A DNA stretch of 64,000 nucleotides from Pseudomonas sp. v388 (GCF_003935425.1 NZ_RHQN01000001.1:62001-126000); one strand, 5' to 3'; shown: positions 36,451-45,097, numbered from the stretch's first letter. A program made the numbers and translations. The notes: a model not told the origin generated them from the letters alone.

Positions 36451-37521
36451 TCAACCGAGGATGACCTTGGCGACTTCTTCACCGAAGGCTTTGGTACCCA
36501 GTTTGCCGCCCAGGTCCGGGGTGCGGTTTTCCGGGCTTTCCAGCACCACGTCCACCGCCCGGTCCATCTCGGCAGCCGCCGCTTGCAGGTTGGAGTTGCC
36601 GCGCTGCTCGCCCATCCACTGCAACAGCATGGCGACGGAAAGAATCATCGAGACCGGATTGGCGATGTCCTTGCCGGCAATGTCCGGGGCCGAACCGTGT
36701 TGTGCCTGTGCCGCGCAATGCACGTCGCTGGCCATGATCGAGCCGGCAAGACCAAGGCTGCCAGACAGCTCGCTGGCCAGGTCGCTGATGATGTCGCCGT
36801 AGAAGTTGGTCGCCACCAGGACGTCGAAGCGCTCTGGGCTGCGCACCAGGTGTGCGGTCGAGGCGTCGACCAGCAGATCGTCGAGCTGAACTTCGGGGAA
36901 GTCCTTGGCGACGTGGCGCACAGCTTCAAGAAACAGCCCATCGGTCATGTGGAAGCTGTTGGCTTTGTGGATCGCGGTCACTTTCTTGTTGCGCTTCATC
37001 GCCAGCTCGAAGGCACGGCGTGCAATACGTTCGCTGCAGTGGCGGGTGATCTTGCGGGTCGACAGAGCCATGTCCGGGCTGGGCATCACTTCGCCCCAGC
37101 CTCGGCTCATGTTGCGGTCCGGGTAAAAGCCTTCGGTGGCTTCACGCATGATGACCAGGTCCATGGTCTTGCCTTCTTTCATGTTCGAAGTCAGGAACGG
37201 ACGGGTGCGTGCCGGGCGGACGTTGGCGTACAGGTCCAGGCCGATTCGGAAACCGGCGGAGACGTTGCGGCCACCTTTCTCAGGCACCGGGTAGTCGGCG
37301 TGGGACTGGGTGCCCAGAATGACGCCGTCGTAGGTCTTGGCCTTTTCCAGAATCTCGTCGCGCAGGGTCGTGCCGTATTTCTCAAGGCTTTTGAAGCCGA
37401 CGTCGTCGTAATCGAACGTCAGGCCCAGGCTGAACTTATCGTTTACGGCATGCAGGACTGACATCGAAGATTCGACGATTTCCGGACCGATACCATCGCA
37501 GGGAAGAACAAGAATACGCAT
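36451..37521 (-). CDS. Isocitrate/isopropylmalate dehydrogenase-family beta-decarboxylating enzyme (tartrate/malate DH-like)
   Basis: 356 residues from the ATG at 37521, which has AGGAGAG upstream; a GTG directly before it is less likely. The order LPCDGIGPEIV, RPARTRPF, MREATEGFY, KANSFHMTDG and NFYGDIISDLASELSGSLGLAGSIM contains the substrate arginines, the Lys and the metal-binding Asp residues of the family. Such enzymes oxidise a 2-hydroxyacid and release the beta-carboxyl as CO2. It lacks the marks of true LeuB or Icd operons and sits before the DUF1537 kinase, so its substrate may be a hydroxy-di/tricarboxylate or a phosphorylated tetronate. Confidence 0.88.
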   Translation of the reverse strand: MRILVLPCDGIGPEIVESSMSVLHAVNDKFSLGLTFDYDDVGFKSLEKYGTTLRDEILEKAKTYDGVILGTQSHADYPVPEKGGRNVSAGFRIGLDLYANVRPARTRPFLTSNMKEGKTMDLVIMREATEGFYPDRNMSRGWGEVMPSPDMALSTRKITRHCSERIARRAFELAMKRNKKVTAIHKANSFHMTDGLFLEAVRHVAKDFPEVQLDDLLVDASTAHLVRSPERFDVLVATNFYGDIISDLASELSGSLGLAGSIMASDVHCAAQAQHGSAPDIAGKDIANPVSMILSVAMLLQWMGEQRGNSNLQAAAAEMDRAVDVVLESPENRTPDLGGKLGTKAFGEEVAKVILG

Positions 37522-37593
37522 CACACTCTCCTAACTTTTTATTCGAAGCTGAGGCAGGCCATCAGACTGCCCAGGATTGTTATGTATATCAGT

Positions 37594-37608
37594 GTTACGA
37601 AATACAAT
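37594..37608 (-). promoter_or_regulatory. Shared promoter motif, site C
   Basis: On the minus strand it reads ATTGTATTTCGTAAC, 73-87 bases before the dehydrogenase start, the same orientation and almost the same distance as site B has to its gene. Confidence 0.5.
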
Positions 37609-37699
37609 ATTGTCAGCGCGTCCGGTAAGGGGGCAGCAGGCGATCGGATCATCTGTCGTAATGAAGTGAACAGTACCCGTCCTGACAGATTGCATTTTA

Positions 37700-37724
37700 T
37701 TGCACCAATATCCATATTGTGCAA
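37700..37724. promoter_or_regulatory. Inverted repeat TTGCAC-N13-GTGCAA before the RraA-like gene
   Basis: Six-base arms with nested AATAT/ATATT, ending 49 bases before the start at 37774. A weak -35/-10 pair (TTGCAT 37690, CATATT 37713) overlaps it. It looks like an operator, distinct from the ATTGTA motif at 37594. Confidence 0.4.
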
Positions 37725-37773
37725 CCTTTTGTTTTCCTTCAAACGCCGAACCATTTTTCAGCCAGGAGCAATT

Positions 37774-38259
37774 ATGTCTTTCAAAACCACCGATCTGTGT
37801 GATGACCATGGCGACAAGGCGCGAGTGCTTGCGCCACTGTTTCAGGATCTTGGCGGCAGGCGGGACTTCTGTGGAGAAGCGGTCACCGTCAAATGCTTCG
37901 AAGACAATTCACGCATCAAGGAACTGAGCGCCGAATCCGGCGTGGGCAAGGTGCTGGTCGTGGATGGTGGGGGCAGTGATCGTTGCGCGTTGTTCGGCGA
38001 CCATCTGGCCCAGGACCTGGTCCTGAACGGCTGGGCAGGGCTGTTGATCTACGGCTACGTTCGGGATCGCGAAGTGCTCGGACAGCTGCCTGTTGCCATC
38101 AAGGCACTGGGAGTGTCGCCGCGCAAATCGGTCAAGCGCTCGGAAGGGCAGATCGGCGTGGCGGTGACCTTTGCCGGGCAAACCATCGCCAACGGTGACT
38201 GGCTGTACGGCGACGCCGACGGGGTGGTGATTCTCAATGGGCCGGTTGAGGCGCAGTGA
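37774..38259 (+). CDS. RraA-like protein (possible 4-hydroxy-2-oxoacid aldolase/oxaloacetate decarboxylase)
   Basis: 161 residues from an ATG with AGGAG five bases upstream. Length and the segments TVKCFEDNSRIKE and VLVVDGGGSDRCALFGDHLAQD resemble the RNase E inhibitor RraA. Unlike E. coli RraA (GAVRQ), it keeps the Arg-Asp pair in YGYVRDREVL that aldolases of this fold use for metal and substrate. Cleavage of a 4-hydroxy-2-oxoacid is therefore possible. Its place between a dehydrogenase and a racemase-like gene in a catabolic region favours an enzyme; a second, regulatory RraA elsewhere in the genome would support that. Confidence 0.75.
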   Translation: MSFKTTDLCDDHGDKARVLAPLFQDLGGRRDFCGEAVTVKCFEDNSRIKELSAESGVGKVLVVDGGGSDRCALFGDHLAQDLVLNGWAGLLIYGYVRDREVLGQLPVAIKALGVSPRKSVKRSEGQIGVAVTFAGQTIANGDWLYGDADGVVILNGPVEAQ

Positions 38260-38331
38260 TTCATCGCAGGGCCCGATGATGGCGGTAAGTGCCGCCTGGG
38301 CCTTTAACCTGAATACGGAGTAATGAACATC

Positions 38332-38991
38332 ATGGCCGGACAGCCGCGCATCTTCCTGATTCATGCCACTGACGTCTCCATCTCACCGATCAACGACGCG
38401 TTCCGGTCCCTGTGGCCTGAGGCGCGGCTCATGAATCTGTGGGATGACTCACTGTCGATCGACATTGCCGCTGCTGGAGGCCTGACCGACAGCCTCAGGC
38501 GTCGTATCCACGATCTGGCCGCCTACGCGTTTGCCGCCGACGCCGATGCGGTGCTCTATACCTGCTCGGCTTTCACCGATGCGATGGAAGTCTGCCGCCA
38601 GCGGTACGCCAAACCGGTCTTGAAGCCGAACGAAGCCATGGTGGCCGAGGCGGTATCGCTTGGCTCCCGGATTGCGGCGCTGACCACGTTCATTCCGGCG
38701 GTCGGGCCGATACTGGACGATTTCACTGCCCATGCAGCGTCAGTGGGCAAGTCCGTCGACGTTACTCCGGTTCTGTGCGAAGGGGCTCTGCAGGCGTTGA
38801 AGCGCGGCGACGCAGTGGAGCACAACCGGATCATCCGCGAAACGGCCGCGGCCCTGACCGGTTACGACGTGGTCTGCTTTGCTCAGTTTTCCATGACTCA
38901 GGCGGCGAGTGAGGTGCGCTCGGTCTTCAAGGGGCCGGTGCTGACCACGCCGGAGAGTGCCGTTCTGCATCTCAAAGCGCTGCTGGCCTGA
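38332..38991 (+). CDS. Asp/Glu/hydantoin racemase-like protein
   Basis: 219 residues from the ATG at 38332, which has GGAG at a suitable 11 bases; an ATG at 38323 is too close to it. The alternating Rossmann-like halves with catalytic-type Cys in LYTCSAFTDAM and VVCFAQFSMTQAA, and KPNEAMVAEAV between them, fit the Asp/Glu racemase superfamily. Members also include maleate isomerase and arylmalonate decarboxylase, so isomerisation or decarboxylation of a carboxylic acid fits the context. It follows the RraA-like gene by 72 bases. Confidence 0.8.
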   Translation: MAGQPRIFLIHATDVSISPINDAFRSLWPEARLMNLWDDSLSIDIAAAGGLTDSLRRRIHDLAAYAFAADADAVLYTCSAFTDAMEVCRQRYAKPVLKPNEAMVAEAVSLGSRIAALTTFIPAVGPILDDFTAHAASVGKSVDVTPVLCEGALQALKRGDAVEHNRIIRETAAALTGYDVVCFAQFSMTQAASEVRSVFKGPVLTTPESAVLHLKALLA

Positions 38992-39060
38992 CGGACCTGC
39001 CGATGGCGGGCGGCGGCGCGCCGCTTGCCGATGAACCTCCCGCGCCGCTGAACCCTGCCG

Positions 39061-39954
39061 TCAACCTGCGTCAAACCAGCCCTTGAGCCGATCCCGGAAA
39101 CTCTGGATCAACGGCTCCCGCGAGCGCCCGCGTCGCAGCGCCAGTGAAAACGGTGCCTGGTAGCCGAAGGTGGCCGGCAGCAACACTTTCAGCCGTTTCT
39201 GGTCCACCCAGAACTGCGCGTAATGTTCCGGCAGGTAGCCGATATACGCTCCGGACAGCACCAGGATCAGTTGCGCTTCCATCGATTCGACGGTCGCCGC
39301 ACTGTGCTTGAAGCCATGCCGCGCCAGTTCCGCCTGGCTCCAGTAGCCGCGGCCGACCATGCGCTGTTGGGTGATGACTTGCGCAGGGATACGTTTCTGA
39401 TCGAACAGTTCGTGGCGGTCGCTGCAATACAGCCAGTGCTGTTCGCGATACAGCGCCTGGTACATCAGGCCGTTCATGCGCACGGAGAAGGCGCCGATGG
39501 CCAGGTCCAGGCGGTTTTCCTGCACGCCCAGTTGCAGTTGCGCAGGGCTGAGCACCGAAAGGTGCAGGTGCACGGCGGGGTGCTCCTTGCTGTACGCGCC
39601 GATCACGTCGGCCAGCGGCAAGGCCGGATCGCTGACGGTGGAATCCAGCACGCCGAGGTTGAGCGTGCCGCGCAGTTCGCCCTTGAGCGCGGCGCTGTAG
39701 CGCTCGAAACCTTCCAGCTCGGCAAGCAGGCGCAGGGTTTCCTGGTGAAACAGTTCGCCTTTGCTGGTCAGGCTGAAGCCGCCGCGGCCGCGATGGCAGA
39801 GCACCAGGCCCAGCTGGGTTTCCAGCTGGCTCATGTAGGTGCTGATGGCAGACGTGGAGAGATTGAGTTCCTGCTGCGCGGCGGCAAACCCTCGATGGCG
39901 GGCTACGCAGGCGAAGATGCGCAGCAGTTTGATATCGGGCAAAACAGAAGACAT
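39061..39954 (-). CDS. gbuR: LysR-family regulator, probable GbuR
   Basis: 297 residues from the ATG at 39954; the frame runs 37 codons further up but the DNA-binding domain starts at LPDIKLLRIFACVARHRGFAAAQQELNLSTSAISTYMSQLE. It is divergent from guanidinobutyrase with 153 bases between, the classic LysR arrangement. In P. aeruginosa the neighbouring LysR regulator GbuR activates gbuA in response to 4-guanidinobutyrate. The name rests on this synteny and should be taken as probable. Confidence 0.75.
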   Translation of the reverse strand: MSSVLPDIKLLRIFACVARHRGFAAAQQELNLSTSAISTYMSQLETQLGLVLCHRGRGGFSLTSKGELFHQETLRLLAELEGFERYSAALKGELRGTLNLGVLDSTVSDPALPLADVIGAYSKEHPAVHLHLSVLSPAQLQLGVQENRLDLAIGAFSVRMNGLMYQALYREQHWLYCSDRHELFDQKRIPAQVITQQRMVGRGYWSQAELARHGFKHSAATVESMEAQLILVLSGAYIGYLPEHYAQFWVDQKRLKVLLPATFGYQAPFSLALRRGRSREPLIQSFRDRLKGWFDAG

Positions 39955-40107
39955 TGCGAGAGGCTCCGGAGTAGCGCGCAGGGCGAGCAGTGTATCCGCG
40001 CTTGGTTTAGAAATCTCTGAACTGATTATTTGTCGGCAGCGATTCTTCCGGCTGCGCAGCGACACCAGAATCGGGGCACTTCAATGACATCAAGGTGAGG
40101 CCACCCC

Positions 40108-41067
40108 GTGGACAAGACTTTCCACCAGCCCTTGGGCGGCAACGAGATGCCTCGGTTTGGCGGTATCGCCACCATGCTGCGTTTGCCCCATGTGCAGGCT
40201 CCTGAAGAACTCGAACGGCTGGATGCCGCGTTTGTCGGCATTCCTCTGGACATCGGCACCTCGTTGCGCTCCGGCACTCGTTTCGGACCACGGCAGATCC
40301 GCGCCGAGTCGGTGATGATCCGGCCCTACAACATGGCCACCGGTGCCGCACCGTTCGACTCGCTGAACGTGGCGGACATCGGCGATGTGCCGATCAATAC
40401 CTTCAACCTGCTCGACGCGGTGCGCATCATCGAGCAGGAATACGACCGGATTCTGGGCCACGGCATCGTGCCACTGACCCTGGGCGGCGACCACACCCTG
40501 ACGCTGCCGATCCTGCGCGCCATTCACAAGAAGCACGGCAAGGTCGGGCTGGTGCACATCGATGCCCATGCCGACGTCAACGATCACATGTTCGGCGAGA
40601 AGATCGCCCACGGCACCACATTCCGCCGCGCCCAGGAAGAAGGCTTGCTCGACAGCGACCGCGTGGTCCAGATCGGCCTGCGTGCCCAGGGCTATACCTG
40701 CGAGGACTTCAACTGGAGCCGCAAACAGGGCTTCCGGGTGGTGCAGGCCGAGGAATGCTGGCACAAGTCACTGACCCCTCTGATGGCCGAAGTACGGGAC
40801 AAGGTCGGCGGTGGACCGGTGTACCTGTCGTTCGATATCGATGGCATCGATCCTGCTTGGGCACCGGGCACCGGCACGCCGGAAGTGGGCGGGCTGACCA
40901 CGATTCAGGCGCTGGAGATCATCCGCGGCTGCCAGGGGCTGGACCTGATCGGTTGCGACCTGGTCGAGGTGTCGCCGCCGTATGACACCACCGGTAACAC
41001 CTCGCTGCTGGGCGCCAACCTGCTGTACGAAATGTTGTGTGTACTGCCGGGCGTGGTGCGTCGATGA
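40108..41067 (+). CDS. gbuA: Guanidinobutyrase (agmatinase/ureohydrolase family)
   Basis: 319 residues from a GTG with GGTGAGG eight bases before. Binuclear manganese ligands are visible in GGDH (126-129), DAHAD (152-156) and DIDGID (243-248). Length and the N-terminus DKTFHQPLGGNEMPRFGGIATM agree with GbuA of P. aeruginosa as I know it, more than with agmatinase SpeB. The reaction is 4-guanidinobutyrate to GABA and urea. It opens a run whose later genes can make guanidinobutyrate from a 2-ketoacid. The 3-guanidinopropionase GpuA is the main alternative. Confidence 0.82.
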   Translation: MDKTFHQPLGGNEMPRFGGIATMLRLPHVQAPEELERLDAAFVGIPLDIGTSLRSGTRFGPRQIRAESVMIRPYNMATGAAPFDSLNVADIGDVPINTFNLLDAVRIIEQEYDRILGHGIVPLTLGGDHTLTLPILRAIHKKHGKVGLVHIDAHADVNDHMFGEKIAHGTTFRRAQEEGLLDSDRVVQIGLRAQGYTCEDFNWSRKQGFRVVQAEECWHKSLTPLMAEVRDKVGGGPVYLSFDIDGIDPAWAPGTGTPEVGGLTTIQALEIIRGCQGLDLIGCDLVEVSPPYDTTGNTSLLGANLLYEMLCVLPGVVRR

Positions 41068-41465
41068 ACGCTGCCGCCCACGGCCGCGAAACGCAGGTGC
41101 TCCAGGCGGCGGCGGATCTGGTGAGCGCCTTCGCCGGCAATGACACGGCGCGCTACTTCGACTGTTTCAGTGAGGACGCCAGTTTCGTGTTTCACACCTT
41201 GCCGGAGCCTTTGAATTCGCGGGCTGCATACGCGGCGCTGTGGCAGCAGTGGCAGGCCGACGGCTTTGCCGTGCTGGGTTGCGAGTCGAGCAACGCCTGG
41301 GTCAACGTGCAGGGCGATGTCGCGATTTTTACCCATGATGTGGCGACCCACGTGCGGGTCGGAAGCGAAGAATTGCGGCTCAAGGAGCGCGAGACAATCG
41401 TGTTCCGCTTCGACGGCACGCGCTGGCTGGCCTGGCATGAACATTTGTCGGAGGTGCCGGGCTGA
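41064..41465 (+). CDS. SnoaL/NTF2-like protein
   Basis: 133 residues; starts in the ATGA overlap with gbuA, so it is translationally coupled. The pattern DLVSAFAGNDTARYFDCFSEDASFVFHTLP, later RFDGTRWLAWHEHLSEVP, is that of the NTF2-like fold with a deep pocket. No catalytic set can be assigned. A small hypothetical gene occupies the same place next to gbuA in P. aeruginosa (from memory). Possibly an accessory enzyme or binding protein of guanidino-acid catabolism. Confidence 0.8.
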   Translation: MNAAAHGRETQVLQAAADLVSAFAGNDTARYFDCFSEDASFVFHTLPEPLNSRAAYAALWQQWQADGFAVLGCESSNAWVNVQGDVAIFTHDVATHVRVGSEELRLKERETIVFRFDGTRWLAWHEHLSEVPG

Positions 41466-41610
41466 TACGCCTCTGATGCGAGGCTGATGGATCGATAGCG
41501 ACACTATAACAATGAGATTCAGCCCTCCGCCCGGGGTCAACGGGCGGCCATAAAGGGTCAGCGTGCCTGCGCTGGCCTTACAACAACCGTGACAGGCGCT
41601 GGAGCAACAC

Positions 41611-43137
41611 ATGAGTCATTCGACGCGTATTGAAACCCGCATTGAAACCCGTATTGAAACCTTTGGTGTCGAGCAGATACCCGACAGTCAACGCCACGCA
41701 TCCCCTATCGATCTGTTCCGCCTGATCTTCGGCGGCGCCAACACCTTCGCCACCGCAGTGCTGGGCAGTTTTCCGGTGCTGTTCGGCCTGTCGTTCCAGG
41801 CCGGAGTCTGGGCGATCATTCTCGGCGTCACGGTCGGCGCGTTGATCCTGGCGCCGATGGGAGTGTTCGGCGCCATCAACGGCACCAACAATGCGGTGTC
41901 GTCCGGTGCGCATTTCGGCGTGCATGGGCGCATCATCGGCTCGTTCCTGTCGCTGCTGACGGCGGTGGCGTTCTTTTCCCTGTCGGTGTGGAGCTCCGGC
42001 GATGCGCTGGTGGGCGGCGCCCGGCGCCTGGTAGGCCTGCCGGAAACCGACCTCAGCCTGGGGCTGGCCTACGGGCTGTTTGCGGTGCTGGTGCTGGTGG
42101 TCTGCATCTTCGGTTTTCGCTTCATGCTGTGGGTCAACAAGATTGCAGTGTGGGCGTCGAGCCTGCTGTTCCTGCTGGGCATCCTGGCGTTTTCCGGCTC
42201 GTTCGATGCTGGTTATGCCGGCAGCCTCAATCTGCAACAACCCGGCTTCTGGGCAGCGTTCATCGGTGCGGCACTGCTTTCGATGAGCAACCCGGTGTCG
42301 TTCGGCGCCTTTCTCGGCGACTGGTCGCGCTACATCCCGCGTGACACTTCCAAGACCCGCATCATGCTGGCGGTAATGGCCGCCCAGGCCGGCACCCTGA
42401 TTCCGTTTCTGTTCGGGCTGTGCACCGCGACTCTGGTCGCGACCCAGGCGCCGCAGTACATCGAGAGCGCTAATTACGTGGGCGGCCTGCTGGCGATTTC
42501 GCCCGGCTGGTTCTTCCTGCCGGTGTGCCTGATTGCGGTGATCGGCGGCCTGTCCACCGGCACCACCGCGCTGTACGGCACCGGGCTGGATATGTCGAGC
42601 ATGTTCCCACGCCTGCTCAGCCGCGCCGGCGCCACGCTGTTGATCGGTGTGGCGGCGATTGCCTTTATCTTCATCGGCCGCTTTACCTTCAACCTGGTGC
42701 AGAGCGTATCGACCTTCGCGGTGCTGATCATCACCTGCACCAGCCCATGGATGGTGGTGATGATCCTGGGCCTGGTCAGCCGTCGCGGCTTTTATCACGC
42801 CGATGACCTGCAAGTGTTCACCCGCGGCGAGCGTGGCGGGCGTTACTGGTTCCACCATGGCTGGAACTGGCGCGGCCTGGGTGCATGGATTCCGAGTGCG
42901 GCGGTGGGCCTGTGCTTTGTCAATCTGCCGGGGCAGTTCGTCGGGCCGCTTGGCGAACTGGCCGGCGGCATCGACATCAGCCTGCCGATCACCCTTGGCC
43001 TGGCGGCGCTGCTGTACCTGACGTTGCTGCGCACCTTTCCGGAGCCTGCTGCGGTGTACGGCCCCAAAGGCGCGCACCCGATGCTCGGCCGCAAGGCCAT
43101 GAGCAACGTCCCTCAGTCGGCCGCCGCCCATGTGTAG
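41611..43137 (+). CDS. NCS1-family permease (cytosine/purine/thiamine/allantoin type)
   Basis: 508 residues with twelve membrane helices. LIFGGANTFATAVLGSFPVLFGLSF, GINGTNNAVSSGAHFG-like and SNPVSFGAFLGDWSRYIP are NCS1 hallmarks; the Asn/Trp/Arg set of the substrate site is kept. It should be a cation-driven importer of a small nitrogen compound. The gene starts with three in-frame 12-bp repeats giving RIETRIETRIET. It follows gbuA and the SnoaL-like gene by 145 bases. A guanidino compound is a plausible cargo by context only. Confidence 0.88.
   Translation: MSHSTRIETRIETRIETFGVEQIPDSQRHASPIDLFRLIFGGANTFATAVLGSFPVLFGLSFQAGVWAIILGVTVGALILAPMGVFGAINGTNNAVSSGAHFGVHGRIIGSFLSLLTAVAFFSLSVWSSGDALVGGARRLVGLPETDLSLGLAYGLFAVLVLVVCIFGFRFMLWVNKIAVWASSLLFLLGILAFSGSFDAGYAGSLNLQQPGFWAAFIGAALLSMSNPVSFGAFLGDWSRYIPRDTSKTRIMLAVMAAQAGTLIPFLFGLCTATLVATQAPQYIESANYVGGLLAISPGWFFLPVCLIAVIGGLSTGTTALYGTGLDMSSMFPRLLSRAGATLLIGVAAIAFIFIGRFTFNLVQSVSTFAVLIITCTSPWMVVMILGLVSRRGFYHADDLQVFTRGERGGRYWFHHGWNWRGLGAWIPSAAVGLCFVNLPGQFVGPLGELAGGIDISLPITLGLAALLYLTLLRTFPEPAAVYGPKGAHPMLGRKAMSNVPQSAAAHV
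41626..41661 (+). repeat. Three tandem 12-bp repeats inside the NCS1 gene start
   Basis: The unit CGYATTGAAACC occurs three times without a gap (Y is T, C, T) and encodes Arg-Ile-Glu-Thr. Copy number could change by slippage without breaking the frame. Confidence 0.85.
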
Positions 43138-43179
43138 CCCGCGCTACGCCCATGCCGATACTGCCGCTGAGGTGTGCCC

Positions 43180-44040
43180 ATGAAACTGGAACTTTTTCGC
43201 ACGCTGTGGGGCTACCGCGGCACATGGCAACAGGCGTTGAACGAGGCGCGCGCTGCGGGCTTCGACGGCTTTGAAGCCCGGGTTCCCGAGGACGCCGCCG
43301 AACGTGCGGCGCTGGCGACCTTTCTGCGCGATAACCGGTTGCCCTACATTGCCATTCTGTTCACATCCAGCGCGGTACTGCCCGTGCAGTCGGCGACGCC
43401 CGCCGAGCACCTGGCGGACTTTGCCCGCAAGCTGCAACGGGCTGCAGAGCTGCAGCCGCGCTTCGTCAACGTGCTCGCCGGCAACGACCGCTGGCCGCTG
43501 GCGCAGCAGGTGGATTTCTTCGGCGAGGCGCTGGAAATCGCCGCTCGCAGCGGCCTGACCTGCAGCTTCGAAACCCATCGAGCCCGGTCGCTATTCAATC
43601 CGTGGCTGACCCTGCAACTGATCGAACAGCTGCCGGCGATGCGCTTCACCAGCGACATCAGCCATTGGGTGGTGACCTGCGAGCGGTTGCTCGATGACCC
43701 GGCGGACGACCTCGGCGCCTTTGTCGAGCGCGTGCACCACATCCAGGCCCGGGTCGGTTACGACCAGGGTCCGCAGGTGCCGCACCCCGGCGCCCCGGAA
43801 TACGCCGCCGCGCTGGCCTTTCATCAGCGGCACTGGGAAGCGATCTGGCGCTCGCAACAGGCCCGAGGTTTTGCTGGCACCACGCTGACCCCTGAGTTCG
43901 GGCCGGATGGTTACCTGCATCACTTGCCGTTCACCGATGTGCCGGTGGCTGATCTATGGGGCCTCAATGCCTGGATGGGCCGCACCGAGCGCGAACATTT
44001 CACCGTTTTTTCCAAACGCCCAGAGAGCCTGCTGCCATGA
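43180..44040 (+). CDS. Xylose-isomerase-like TIM-barrel protein
   Basis: 286 residues from the ATG at 43180 with GAGG seven bases before. The pattern ([71 protein letters not shown]) is that of the AP endonuclease 2/sugar-phosphate isomerase-like barrel with metal-binding Glu, Asp and His. It may isomerise, epimerise or cleave an intermediate. The stop overlaps the oxygenase start in an ATGA, so the two products are made together. Confidence 0.8.
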   Translation: MKLELFRTLWGYRGTWQQALNEARAAGFDGFEARVPEDAAERAALATFLRDNRLPYIAILFTSSAVLPVQSATPAEHLADFARKLQRAAELQPRFVNVLAGNDRWPLAQQVDFFGEALEIAARSGLTCSFETHRARSLFNPWLTLQLIEQLPAMRFTSDISHWVVTCERLLDDPADDLGAFVERVHHIQARVGYDQGPQVPHPGAPEYAAALAFHQRHWEAIWRSQQARGFAGTTLTPEFGPDGYLHHLPFTDVPVADLWGLNAWMGRTEREHFTVFSKRPESLLP

Positions 44041-45074
44041 GTGAACGTGCTGCTTTCACCCGCATTCCCGTGGTCGATATCCACGGCCTGTTCAGCGAAC
44101 GTCTGGAAGACCGCCAGGCGGTGGCCCTGGCGCTTGGCGAGGCGGCCCGGCATGTGGGCTTCCTGTACATCACCGGCCATGGCATCGCGCCGCAATTGAT
44201 CGACGATCTGCACCACGCCGCCGAGCACTATTTCGCCCAGCCGCTGGACGCCAAAATGCAGCACTACATCGGCGCCTCCCAGAGCCACAAGGGTTTCGTG
44301 CCCGAAGGCGAGGAGGTGTACGGCACCGGCAAGCCGGATCACAAAGAAGCGTTCGATATCGGTTTCGAGGTGCCCGCCGACCACCCACTGGTGCTGGCCG
44401 GTACGCCGCTGCTGGGGCCGAACCACTGGCCGGCCTTGCCGGGCTTTCAGACGGCGGTGCAGGCCTATTATCAGGCGGTGTTTGCTCTGGGGCACCAGCT
44501 GTTTCGCGGCTTCGCCCTGGCGCTGGGGCTGGATGAACACGCGTTCGATGACATGGCCTGTTTTCCGCCGTCCAAGCTGCGCCTGATCCATTACCCGTTC
44601 GACGGCGACGCGCACGACGCACCCGGCATCGGCGCGCACACCGATTACGAGTGCTTCACCATTCTCAAGGCGGACCAGCCGGGGCTGGAGGTGATGAACG
44701 AGCAGGGTGAGTGGATCGACGCGCCGCCTTTGCAGGACGCTTTCGTGGTCAATATCGGCGACATGCTGGAGGTGATGACCGCCGGCGCGTTTGTCGCTAC
44801 CGCCCACCGGGTGCGCAAGGTCAAGCAGGAGCGCTATTCGTTTCCGCTGTTCTACGCCTGCGACTACCACACTCAGATCAAACCGTTGCCGCAGTTCGCG
44901 GACAGCCAGCAGAGCTATGCGCCGATCACTATCGGCGAGCATATGTGGGCTCAGGCCCTGCAGACCTATCAATACCTTCGCCAGCGTGTGGCGGACGGGC
45001 AGCTGGCCCTGCCGCAGCACGCCAGAAAGCCTTCAAGCTTCGGGCACCTGAAAAACCAGAGCGTGACTTCGTGA
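44037..45074 (+). CDS. Fe(II)-dependent oxygenase of the isopenicillin-N-synthase/2OG family
   Basis: 345 residues. The iron triad H201-x-D203 (HTDYE) and H257 (TAHRV) and the 2-oxoglutarate-type pair in RYS (266-268) are all visible, as is the N-terminal DIOX_N segment [12 protein letters not shown] and [10 protein letters not shown]. The family includes hydroxylases of amino acids and the ethylene-forming enzyme that oxidises arginine. Lying between a TIM-barrel protein and an amino-acid ABC importer in a gbu locus, it is a candidate for oxidation of arginine or another guanidino compound; that is inference. Confidence 0.85.
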   Translation: MSERAAFTRIPVVDIHGLFSERLEDRQAVALALGEAARHVGFLYITGHGIAPQLIDDLHHAAEHYFAQPLDAKMQHYIGASQSHKGFVPEGEEVYGTGKPDHKEAFDIGFEVPADHPLVLAGTPLLGPNHWPALPGFQTAVQAYYQAVFALGHQLFRGFALALGLDEHAFDDMACFPPSKLRLIHYPFDGDAHDAPGIGAHTDYECFTILKADQPGLEVMNEQGEWIDAPPLQDAFVVNIGDMLEVMTAGAFVATAHRVRKVKQERYSFPLFYACDYHTQIKPLPQFADSQQSYAPITIGEHMWAQALQTYQYLRQRVADGQLALPQHARKPSSFGHLKNQSVTS

Positions 45075-45097
45075 CCTGCCTTTCCCCTCAATCTGGA

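Noticed and set aside
35935-37461. 508-codon plus-strand frame across the kinase and dehydrogenase genes
   Set aside because: It spans two recognised minus-strand genes and the gap between them; no motif.
40108-41067. Agmatinase SpeB
   Set aside because: The neighbouring LysR, TPP decarboxylase and ALDH, and the close N-terminal likeness to GbuA, favour guanidinobutyrase.
41578-43131. 517-codon minus-strand frame opposite the NCS1 permease
   Set aside because: Low-complexity Gln/Arg/His-rich composition; the plus-strand frame is a clear twelve-helix permease.
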